Origin: an uncultured Collinsella sp.
GTDB lineage: Bacteria > Actinomycetota > Coriobacteriia > Coriobacteriales > Coriobacteriaceae
Length of the DNA: 5,396 nucleotides
Reading direction: 5' to 3'
Assembly (NCBI GenBank): GCA_937989795.1
Contig: CALKBB010000040.1
Span: 1-5,396 of the forward strand
Shown: positions 1 through 4,999 of the stretch, one piece after another
Layout: each line of letters starts with the position of its first letter
Numbering within the stretch: the stretch's first letter is position 1
Program-made: the position numbers and the translations under genes
The notes under the pieces: generated by a model
Seen by the model: only the letters and a program-made list of their open reading frames with translations
Told to the model about the DNA's origin: nothing
The model's database searches: none

Positions 1-489
1 ATCGAGGTCGTACCCCAGAGCTGCCATCCTGAAGAGGATCCTATCGTGCAGGCGTTCGACGGCCTCTTCCTTGTACGGGTCGATGTAGGGCTTGGGCGTC
101 GCCGAGTTGTCGGTCTCGTACGAGCCGTGGGTACGCACGTAGTCGATGGCCTTCGCCTCGAGAACGTCCAGTGCATCCCTGCTGATGTTCTGGTCGTCAT
201 CGAGGAACATAACGGCCTTGTTCCAGAACTCCTTTTTCGCCTTGTGCGCGTCGAGCCGGGCGATGCCCTGGGTCGTCTGCCCCGCGTAGACGCGGCTCAC
301 GTTGCCGTGGTCCTCGTCGAGCAGGTAGTAGACGCCGCGCTGCGGGATGTTCGGCAGCGACTTCGCCTCGGCGAGGTCTTCCCTCGGAACGACGACGGTC
401 ACAAGCGACTCGCCGTCGATGCGGCAGATGCGGATGCGGTCCGGCTGCGCGCCTATGAGCTGGACGGTGAGAGTCTTGACCCGGATCAT
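1..489 (-). CDS. GIY-YIG family nuclease (3'-truncated by window edge)
   Basis: The first 163 residues are visible; the gene continues past the left edge. After about 50 N-terminal residues comes a GIY-YIG core. Seen: GVYYLL at 52-57 (the GIY strand), VYAGQT at 67-72 (the YIG strand), then KEFWNKAVMF at 86-95 and LEAKAIDYV at 110-118, where E111 fits the metal-binding catalytic glutamate. This spacing matches stand-alone GIY-YIG proteins that often carry a C-terminal DUF4357 domain; that part would lie outside the window. GIY-YIG domains cut DNA; the target here is unknown. The ATG at 489 follows the RHH gene's TGA by 2 nt, with GGGGG about 7 nt upstream inside that gene, so translation is probably coupled. 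A GTG at 495 overlapping the stop (GTGA) is an alternative start. The family call is firm; the role as defence, toxin or mobile-element nuclease is not. Confidence 0.85.
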   Translation of the reverse strand, partial: MIRVKTLTVQLIGAQPDRIRICRIDGESLVTVVVPREDLAEAKSLPNIPQRGVYYLLDEDHGNVSRVYAGQTTQGIARLDAHKAKKEFWNKAVMFLDDDQNISRDALDVLEAKAIDYVRTHGSYETDNSATPKPYIDPYKEEAVERLHDRILFRMAALGYDLD

Positions 490-491
490 GC

Positions 492-704
492 TCACGCCCC
501 CTTCTTCGCGAGCTCTTCAATCATGCACGTGCGCACGAAGGCGGAGAAGCTCATGCCCCGCAGGGCCGCCTCTTCCTTCGCAGCGTCGCGCAGGGTATCG
601 GGGATGCGAAGGGTCACGGAGACCTGGTCGCCGTCCACCAGGAAGCTCCTGATCTCGGTCTCGTCGGGGTTGCTCTTGATGAGTTGCTTGTAGCTATCGG
701 GCAT
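492..704 (-). CDS. Ribbon-helix-helix DNA-binding protein, antitoxin-like
   Basis: A 70-residue protein. Residues 1-25 form an acidic N-terminal arm. Residues 27-33 (QVSVTLR) look like the DNA-contacting beta strand, 35-48 (PDTLRDAAKEEAAL) is helix 1, G50 is the turn, and 52-67 (SFSAFVRTCMIEELAK) is helix 2. This is the layout of Arc/CopG-type antitoxins and repressors. It sits directly upstream of the GIY-YIG gene, with a 2-nt gap, as expected of an autoregulated two-gene module. The start is taken at 704 because GGGAG (714-710) lies 5 nt before it. An in-frame ATG at 716 adds four residues (MGAQ) but has no good ribosome site. The RHH fold is well supported; an antitoxin role is inferred only from size and position. 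Confidence 0.8.
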   Translation of the reverse strand: MPDSYKQLIKSNPDETEIRSFLVDGDQVSVTLRIPDTLRDAAKEEAALRGMSFSAFVRTCMIEELAKKGA

Positions 705-709
705 CTGCG

Positions 710-714
710 CTCCC
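710..714 (-). promoter_or_regulatory. Ribosome binding site deciding the RHH gene start
   Basis: GGGAG on the minus strand, 5 nt before the ATG at 704. It overlaps the upstream in-frame ATG at 716, which itself is preceded only by CGAGCG. This favours the shorter 70-residue product. Confidence 0.6.
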
Positions 715-722
715 ATCGCTCG

Positions 723-766
723 AAATGCAATACAAATGCGTTTACAGAATTATAGCGTTGCATTGC
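723..766 (-). promoter_or_regulatory. Promoter and probable operator of the RHH/GIY-YIG operon
   Basis: A perfect TATAAT lies on the minus strand at 754-749, about 45 nt before the RHH start. No clear -35 hexamer is seen at 16-18 bp spacing. The -10 box is flanked by a 7-bp inverted repeat: aatgcaa at 724-730 and ttgcatt at 758-764. A second AAATGC copy at 734-739 is a direct repeat of 723-728, 11 bp away. A -10 box enclosed by short repeats, with a poor -35, fits autorepression by an RHH protein. That link is inferred. Confidence 0.5.
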
Positions 767-821
767 TGGCGACTGTTGAGGCGAACGGGTGAACGGCAAT
801 ATGGTCAGGCGTGGAATCAAA

Positions 822-845
822 GAGTCAGGCAGGGACAATCCTGCC
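822..845 (-). terminator. Possible terminator of the 140-residue gene
   Basis: A perfect 6-bp stem (GGCAGG at 828-833 pairing with CCTGCC at 840-845) with a 6-nt loop lies about 40 nt after the stop of the upstream minus-strand gene. On the minus strand it is followed by TGACTCTTT, a weak U-tract. It would separate that gene from the RHH operon. Confidence 0.35.
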
Positions 846-884
846 AACAACGTTGTCTCGGTCTCGCGTGGCGGGTGCGTTTGC

Positions 885-1307
885 CTACGCCATCGCAATC
901 CCGTGCGCGGCGCTCAACAGCTCATATTCCCTCTGGCTCCACTGGCGCAGCTCAGCCGCGTGCACGGCGTCGCGGCACAGGTCCAGGAACACCTCGGCTC
1001 CCTCGCAGAAGCACTCGCGGGCAAAGGCGCCGGATCCGTCCGCAACGCACGCGCCGTCGGCAAAGAGCTTCCAGCTAGACGGCTCACGCGAGTCGTCTCC
1101 GAACAGCTTAATCTGCAGCACATGCGGATTGCCAGCAGCACAGAGCTCTTCCTCGAGCTGCTGCACCGTAAAGCGCATCTGGTGGGAGAGGCTGCTCTTG
1201 ACCATGGCCGAGGCGTAGCCATTTGGCTTATCCAGAAGATGCATGTGATTCGGTTTGACGACCAGGTTGTGGAAATTGCGCTCACTGCGCACGGAGAAAT
1301 TGTCCAT
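885..1307 (-). CDS. Uncharacterised 140-residue protein under a SAM-I-like riboswitch
   Basis: I do not recognise a family. The product is probably soluble, with no signal peptide or membrane segment. It has five cysteines (56, 87, 99, 101, 111), including a CFC at 99-101, and an HMH at 21-23. The C-terminal third is rich in Glu, Arg and Ala and probably helical. Codon use is C/G-ending and consistent throughout, so it looks like a real gene. The start at 1307 has a strong SD (AAAGGAG, 1319-1313, 5 nt spacing). The frame stays open upstream to an ATG at 1487, but those 60 codons run through the structured leader and should not be counted as protein. If the riboswitch works, expression falls when SAM is high, which points to sulfur amino acid or methyl-group metabolism, or transport. 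No function can be assigned from sequence. Confidence 0.75.
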   Translation of the reverse strand: MDNFSVRSERNFHNLVVKPNHMHLLDKPNGYASAMVKSSLSHQMRFTVQQLEEELCAAGNPHVLQIKLFGDDSREPSSWKLFADGACVADGSGAFARECFCEGAEVFLDLCRDAVHAAELRQWSQREYELLSAAHGIAMA

Positions 1308-1312
1308 ATGGA

Positions 1313-1406
1313 CTCCTTTCATCGATGTTGGCAGGGCCACCGTGCCTCTTGGCCGGTTGGCGTCGGGATCGTGGAGCCAACTCTCTACCCCGACTCTGGA
1401 TAAAAC
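1313..1406 (-). ncRNA. SAM-I-clan (S-box-like) riboswitch in the leader of the 140-residue gene
   Basis: Read on the minus strand, the leader shows the S-box core. P1 is UUUUAUC (1405-1399) with GAUGAAA (1323-1317), 7 bp with one G.U at the same place as in canonical S-boxes. The conserved CAGAG follows (1398-1394). P2 is GUCGGG (1394-1389) with CCCGAC (1367-1362). GCCAACC (1361-1355) stands where GGCAACC is conserved. P3 is GGCCA (1354-1350) with UGGCC (1339-1335). The P2-loop pseudoknot is GUUGGC (1381-1376) with GCCAAC (1332-1327). Canonical P4 is absent, as in SAM-IV and SAM-I/IV variants. The P1 3' strand includes part of the SD (1319-1313), so SAM binding would hide the ribosome site. 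This points to translational OFF control. Subtype is uncertain. Confidence 0.78.
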
Positions 1407-1432
1407 GCGCCCGTTCCTTGCGGGCAAGATGG

Positions 1433-1462
1433 AGTCTATCAGCGCGCGCGGACAGAAATCAA
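1433..1462 (-). promoter_or_regulatory. Candidate promoter for the riboswitch transcript
   Basis: TTGATT (1462-1457), an 18-bp spacer, then TAGACT (1438-1433) on the minus strand. Transcription would begin about 20 nt before riboswitch helix P1. The -35 box matches 4 of 6 consensus bases and the -10 box also 4 of 6, so this is only a reasonable candidate. Confidence 0.35.
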
Positions 1463-1504
1463 GCGCCGCCTGCGAAATGACGTGCAAGCGACGCTTGATT
1501 GCAC
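1457..1504. promoter_or_regulatory. Nested inverted repeats over the candidate -35 box
   Basis: A perfect 9-bp inverted repeat, aatcaagcg (1457-1465) and cgcttgatt (1492-1500), contains the candidate -35 box in its left arm. Its right arm also forms a compact palindrome, caagcg-a-cgcttg (1485-1497), inside a wider gtgcaa/ttgcac pair (1482-1487 and 1499-1504). The arrangement resembles an operator with repeated half-sites. The binding protein is unknown. Confidence 0.4.
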
Positions 1505-1512
1505 GGCGATTA

Positions 1513-1606
1513 TTCGACCTGTATTCGGATAAGTGTCGAAATCGGCCGTAAGAAAGTACGGAAAAGTGTCGAATCTGACGGTCTCAACATCCGGAAAAGT
1601 GTAACC
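1513..1606. repeat. Three 15-bp direct repeats at exact 33-bp spacing
   Basis: The unit cggaaaagtgtcgaa occurs at 1526-1540 (one mismatch: t for a), 1559-1573 (reference copy) and 1592-1606 (diverged in its last bases, gtaacc). The starts are exactly 33 bp apart, about three helical turns. The first copy is also the right half of an imperfect 28-bp palindrome (1513-1540, arms ttcgac/gtcgaa). Multiple short repeats of this kind are known at the ends of IS21-family elements, so this may be an IS end or remnant. No transposase is in the window. A multi-site operator is the alternative. Confidence 0.55.
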
Positions 1607-1610
1607 GGAT

Positions 1611-1640
1611 GACAAAACAGCACGTAGGAGCTGGTGCTAC
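1611..1640 (-). terminator. Weak candidate terminator of the membrane-protein gene
   Basis: On the minus strand a 5-bp stem (AGCAC at 1638-1634 with GTGCT at 1623-1619) has a 10-nt loop and is followed by GTTTTGT. It lies about 35 nt past the stop codon of the gene at 1672-2655. The stem is short, so the call is tentative. Confidence 0.3.
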
Positions 1641-1671
1641 ATATGGACGCTTCAGCCGCCCCCGACCCTCG

Positions 1672-2655
1672 CTACTCGTCTCCGTCGTTGGGGTCGCCCT
1701 TGAGGGTGTTGATGTCCAGGTACTGGTTATCGTCCTCTTTTTGCTGGGTTTCCGACTCCGCTTGGGTGGGGCCGCGGAACAGCTGGAATCCCTCAAACGC
1801 AATGGCGCCGAGCAGGGCAATGACAATGGCGATAAAGGCAACCTTGACTGCCTGCGGAAATTCCGAGAAACGCAGCGCCTTTTCCTCGGCGTAATAATCG
1901 GCGAAGCGTTCTTCGCCCGTGCTTTTGGTGTACGCCGGTGCGGACGCGGCCTCCGGGTCATATTCCGGTGCGGGCGTGGCAGCGTACGGATCGTTGAGAT
2001 AATCGCTCGGTGCGGTGCCATAATCCTCGGTCTCGATGCGACTGGTGCCAGCATAGCCATCGGAATAATCGGAATATGCCGCACCGCCCTCATAGTCCGC
2101 GGCGCTCGTGTTGGCGGCAAAAAGCGGATTAACTGGAACGTCGAGCGCCGGCATGCCGGTAGAGGTCTCATCCAGATCGGCTGCAGCCCAGGAATCGTAG
2201 GCAACCTGATGGGCAACGGGCTCATCGAGCCTTGCGACCGGAGGCTTGCGTGCCGCAGGAACAGGCAACTGCTGGGCGCTGTACATAACGGTGCTGTCGG
2301 CCGATTTGCCCTGCGTCGCTGCAGCGAGAAATGCCGCCGTCTCGGACGGGTCGCTTGCGGGGCGGGGAGCGGGCGTGGACGCCGAAGTGGGTGCGGGCGT
2401 AGGCGCGGGCGTCGAAACAGGCGACTGCGCAGGAGTCGGCGCAGATGCGGGCTTAGGCGCAAGTGTGGGATCGGGGCTTGACGGGCGAGCCCCGCCGCCC
2501 ATGAGTTCGTCGGCGGTCCACGGGCGATCATCCATCACGTCGTCAAGGCTTAGCGAAAACAGGTCGTCTTCACCCTCATCGAACATGCGGTGCACATGTC
2601 CACCAATTGCCGGAATCAATCCGCGACCGGTGCATGATGCCTTGCTCAACGCCAT
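1672..2655 (-). CDS. Uncharacterised single-pass membrane protein with Pro/Ala- and Tyr/Asp-rich regions
   Basis: 327 residues, no family recognised. Residues 1-55 are acidic with a hydrophobic patch (DLFSLSLDDVMDD). Residues 56-102 are a Pro/Ala/Thr/Ser linker of degenerate TPAP units. Residues 103-180 are mixed. About 185-256 are rich in Tyr, Asp, Ala and Gly (ADYEGG, YSDYSDGY, EDYGTAPSDYLNDPY). One transmembrane helix is predicted at about 270-293 (VKVAFIAIVIALLGAIAFEG), followed by an acidic 34-residue tail. With no signal peptide and a lysine before the helix, a cytoplasmic N-terminal bulk and an external tail are likely. The start at 2655 has AAAGGA (2670-2665) 9 nt upstream. The frame stays open to 2913, but that part overlaps the regulator gene and lacks a ribosome site. 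A structural or scaffold role in the envelope is possible; function unknown. Confidence 0.75.
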   Translation of the reverse strand: MALSKASCTGRGLIPAIGGHVHRMFDEGEDDLFSLSLDDVMDDRPWTADELMGGGARPSSPDPTLAPKPASAPTPAQSPVSTPAPTPAPTSASTPAPRPASDPSETAAFLAAATQGKSADSTVMYSAQQLPVPAARKPPVARLDEPVAHQVAYDSWAAADLDETSTGMPALDVPVNPLFAANTSAADYEGGAAYSDYSDGYAGTSRIETEDYGTAPSDYLNDPYAATPAPEYDPEAASAPAYTKSTGEERFADYYAEEKALRFSEFPQAVKVAFIAIVIALLGAIAFEGFQLFRGPTQAESETQQKEDDNQYLDINTLKGDPNDGDE

Positions 2656-2689
2656 TCTGTTCCATCCTTTCGAAATACTAATGACATCG

Positions 2690-2695
2690 ATTATA
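2690..2695 (-). promoter_or_regulatory. -10 box for the membrane-protein gene
   Basis: A perfect TATAAT on the minus strand, 34 bp before the start codon at 2655, giving an expected 5' leader of roughly 28 nt. No convincing -35 hexamer is seen at 16-18 bp. The gene is therefore probably transcribed on its own, not only by read-through from the regulator. Confidence 0.45.
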
Positions 2696-2779
2696 TGGAA
2701 CTTCCCAAGCGGCCCGGTCTTGGATTCGTGCTTTCCAGAACTCGCACCCAAAAGGGGAGGGGCGACCCGGCCGAGTTGC

Positions 2780-3433
2780 CTACTTGTCGCCGGCGGCAGC
2801 CTTTGCCTCGTTGAGGTAGCTATAGAAGCTGTACTTAGAGATGCCAAAGAACTCGCAGGCACGTTCGCTCGACTTGGAAATGAGGAAGGCGCCGCGACGG
2901 TCGAGGTAACCAATGGCGCGAATGCGCTCGTCTTTGGTCATGAGCGCCGCGGGTTTGCCCACGTATTGCTCGCACTCGCGCAGCAGATCTTCGAGCAGGT
3001 CGCCGATGTTTTTGGTAATGGGCTCGGGTTCGGTGTAGCCCGTGGCGCCGGTGCCGGTAAAGGCATCGAGCGAGCGCTCAAAAGCCTTCATGAGCGTAAT
3101 GTCAAAGTTAATGCCCAAAATGCCGACGGGCTTGCCCTCGTCGTTGCGGATAAAGATGGTCGAGGACTTGAGCAGCTTGCCATCGGTGGTTTTAGTGAGG
3201 TACGGCTCGCGGTCGTGTACGTCGGTGCTGCCCTCGTGCATGGACTCAAGCACAATATGGCTGGGGCCGTCACCCAGTTTGCGCCCGCTGACGTGGCCGT
3301 TTTCGATCACTACGATGGAGTGGTCCACGTCCTCGGTCTCCAGATCGTGGACGACGACTTCGCAGTTGGGGCCAAATTGGAGCGCCAGGCCGTGTGCGAG
3401 GCGCTTGTAAAACTCAATCTGTGCGGGGGTCAT
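2780..3433 (-). CDS. YheO-type PAS/helix-turn-helix transcriptional regulator
   Basis: 217 residues, close to the usual length of the YheO family. The N-terminal YheO-like PAS domain spans about 5-115: FGPNCEVVVHDL (20-31), SIVVIENGHVSGR (39-51) and GKPVGILGINFDIT (100-113) are typical family signatures. A linker of about 115-145 leads to a helical region, then a C-terminal HTH at about 166-210, including IGYLDRRGAFLI (174-185) and FFGISKYSFYSYL (195-207). The PAS domain probably binds a small ligand; the HTH binds DNA. The start at 3433 has AGGAAGG (3445-3439) 5 nt upstream; the open frame to 3508 has no such site and runs into the intergenic region. It is divergent from ygeX across 277 bp that hold two matching dyads, so control of ygeX-ygeY is the simplest inference. 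Its ligand is not known. Confidence 0.88.
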   Translation of the reverse strand: MTPAQIEFYKRLAHGLALQFGPNCEVVVHDLETEDVDHSIVVIENGHVSGRKLGDGPSHIVLESMHEGSTDVHDREPYLTKTTDGKLLKSSTIFIRNDEGKPVGILGINFDITLMKAFERSLDAFTGTGATGYTEPEPITKNIGDLLEDLLRECEQYVGKPAALMTKDERIRAIGYLDRRGAFLISKSSERACEFFGISKYSFYSYLNEAKAAAGDK

Positions 3434-3552
3434 GGGTGCCTTCCTAAAAATTAGTTTGGGCACACTTTGCCATAAACCACATCTGTTCGCAAACAAATCC
3501 ATCAACAAGGCAATTCATGACCGTTCGGCGGCGAAAAAGTACCGATTACGGC

Positions 3553-3567
3553 AACAAACAATTTGTT
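3553..3567. promoter_or_regulatory. Operator-like dyad AACAAA-N3-TTTGTT, copy 1
   Basis: Perfect 6-bp arms with a 3-bp centre. With the second copy it shares the longer consensus AACAAAC-WW-TTTGTT-N-GG. It lies 119 bp from the regulator start and about 144 bp before ygeX. Confidence 0.55.
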
Positions 3568-3603
3568 AGGTTTGCCAATCAAATAGTGTGATAGAACAGT
3601 GCT

Positions 3604-3618
3604 AACAAACTTTTTGTT
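3604..3618. promoter_or_regulatory. Operator-like dyad AACAAA-N3-TTTGTT, copy 2
   Basis: Same arms and spacing as copy 1, with centres 51 bp apart (close to five helical turns). It is about 92 bp before the ygeX start. A single half-site AACAAA also occurs at 3492-3497, nearer the regulator gene. It is a good candidate for the binding site of the divergent YheO-type protein. Confidence 0.55.
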
Positions 3619-3710
3619 TGGCATCCACATAAAAGTTCAGTCGCATGAATGGGAATGGGCTGAAACGCGTATGCGGGGGCCGGCAAGAGAGGACTTAAGG
3701 AGTTCACCGT

Positions 3711-4925
3711 ATGGCCGATAAGATCCAGTGGGCGGGCAACACGATGCCCAAGAGCGATGACAAGCACTTGGGAATCATGAGCCTCGACCACGTGAAGAAG
3801 GCCCGCGCCTTCCACCAGTCGTTCCCTCAATATACCGTCACCCCGCTTGCCCGCCTGGACGGTCAGGCTGCGCGCTTGGGTCTGTCCAACCTGTGCGTTA
3901 AGGACGAGAGCTATCGCTTTGGCCTCAACGCCTTTAAGGTTCTGGGCGGATCGTTTGCCATGGCCAACTACATTGCCGACGAGACCGGCAAGGACGTTGC
4001 CGAGTGCACCTTCGATTACCTGACCTCCGATCAGCTTGCCAAGGACTTTGGCCAGGCCACCTTCTTTACCGCTACCGACGGCAATCATGGCCGCGGCGTG
4101 GCATGGGCTGCCAACAAGCTGGGCCAGAAGGCCGTCGTTCACATGCCCAAGGGTTCCACCAAGCCCCGCTTCGATAACATCGCCGCCGAGGGCGCAACGG
4201 TGACCATCGAAGAGGTCAACTACGACGAGTGCGTGCGCATGGCCGCCGCCGAGGCCGACGCCTGCGAGCGCGGCGTCATCGTTCAGGACACCGCCTGGGA
4301 GGGCTACGAGAAGATCCCGTCCTGGATCATGGAGGGTTACGGCACCATGGCTTCCGAGGCTGCCGAGCAGCTGCGCGAGATGGCCATCAACCGCCCGACG
4401 CACGTGTTTGTCCAGGCTGGCGTGGGTTCGCTCGCCGGCGCCGTGGTGGGCTACTTCACCAACCTGTATCCCGATAACCCGCCCACCTTCGTCGTGGTCG
4501 AGTGCGCTCCTGCCGCCTGCCTGTACAAGGGCGCTGCCGCCGGCGACGGCGACCCGCGCATCGTGGACGGCGACATGCCCTCCATCATGGCCGGCCTGTG
4601 CTGCGGCGAGCCCAACATCCTGGGCTGGGATATCCTGCGCAACCATGCCACCGCCTTCGTGTCCTGCCCCGACTGGGTCACCGCTCGCGGCATGCGCACC
4701 CTGGGCGCCCCCGAGAAGGGCGACCCGCGCGTCATTTCCGGCGAGTCCGGCGCTGTGACCACCGGCCTGGTCGAGACCCTCATGCTCGATCCCGAGTACG
4801 CCGAGCTCAAGGAGCTCATCGGCCTGGACAAGACGAGCTCCGTGCTCTGCTTCTCCACGGAAGGTGACACCGATCCGGATCAGTACCGTCGCATCGTCTG
4901 GGAAGGCGAATACCCCACTTGCTAA
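3711..4925 (+). CDS. ygeX: 2,3-Diaminopropionate ammonia-lyase
   Basis: 404 residues; E. coli YgeX has 398. This PLP-dependent fold-type II enzyme turns D- or L-2,3-diaminopropionate into pyruvate and two ammonia. Seen: RFGLNAFKVLGG (69-80) with the PLP lysine K76; TDGNHGRG (122-129) with D123, matching catalytic D120 of E. coli; VQDTAWEGY (191-199) with D193, matching D189; QAGVGSLAGAV (235-245), the phosphate-binding region; SGESGAV (343-349); and STEGDTD (382-388). C270 and C298 align with the two cysteines reported to form a disulfide in the E. coli enzyme. AAGGAG (3697-3702) lies 8 nt before the ATG. Codon use is strongly C/G-ending, suggesting high expression. ygeY follows after 74 bp. 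All expected catalytic residues are present. Confidence 0.96.
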   Translation: MADKIQWAGNTMPKSDDKHLGIMSLDHVKKARAFHQSFPQYTVTPLARLDGQAARLGLSNLCVKDESYRFGLNAFKVLGGSFAMANYIADETGKDVAECTFDYLTSDQLAKDFGQATFFTATDGNHGRGVAWAANKLGQKAVVHMPKGSTKPRFDNIAAEGATVTIEEVNYDECVRMAAAEADACERGVIVQDTAWEGYEKIPSWIMEGYGTMASEAAEQLREMAINRPTHVFVQAGVGSLAGAVVGYFTNLYPDNPPTFVVVECAPAACLYKGAAAGDGDPRIVDGDMPSIMAGLCCGEPNILGWDILRNHATAFVSCPDWVTARGMRTLGAPEKGDPRVISGESGAVTTGLVETLMLDPEYAELKELIGLDKTSSVLCFSTEGDTDPDQYRRIVWEGEYPTC

Positions 4926-4932
4926 TCGTTGG

Positions 4933-4959
4933 GGCGGAGTAAATAGGTATCGCTCCGCC
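4933..4959 (+). other. Intercistronic RNA hairpin between ygeX and ygeY
   Basis: A perfect 7-bp GC-rich stem, GGCGGAG (4933-4939) with CTCCGCC (4953-4959), has a 13-nt loop and begins 8 nt after the ygeX stop. No T-run follows, so it is not a standard terminator. It may stabilise the upstream message, mark a processing site or cause partial termination. Confidence 0.5.
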
Positions 4960-4999
4960 ACCTCACAGGTAGATTCCTTAGTTTGAAAGGTTATGAACA

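Noticed and set aside
46..693. Long plus-strand open frame opposite the GIY-YIG and RHH genes
   Set aside because: It lies antisense to two genes with recognisable domains, and its translation is Arg/Val/Leu-rich with no known motif; it is a shadow of high-GC coding DNA.
1609..2481. Plus-strand open frame of 290 codons over the membrane-protein gene
   Set aside because: Its Arg/Gly-rich composition mirrors the Pro/Ala-rich linker on the other strand, and no ribosome site or domain is seen.
2705..2723. CCAAG/CTTGG inverted repeat as a terminator of the regulator gene
   Set aside because: The stem is only 5 bp and has no T-run on either side; it could be chance or a weak operator.
2656..2913. 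N-terminal extension of the membrane-protein gene by 86 residues
   Set aside because: It overlaps the 3' end of the regulator gene and crosses the TATAAT at 2695-2690; the start at 2655 has a proper SD.
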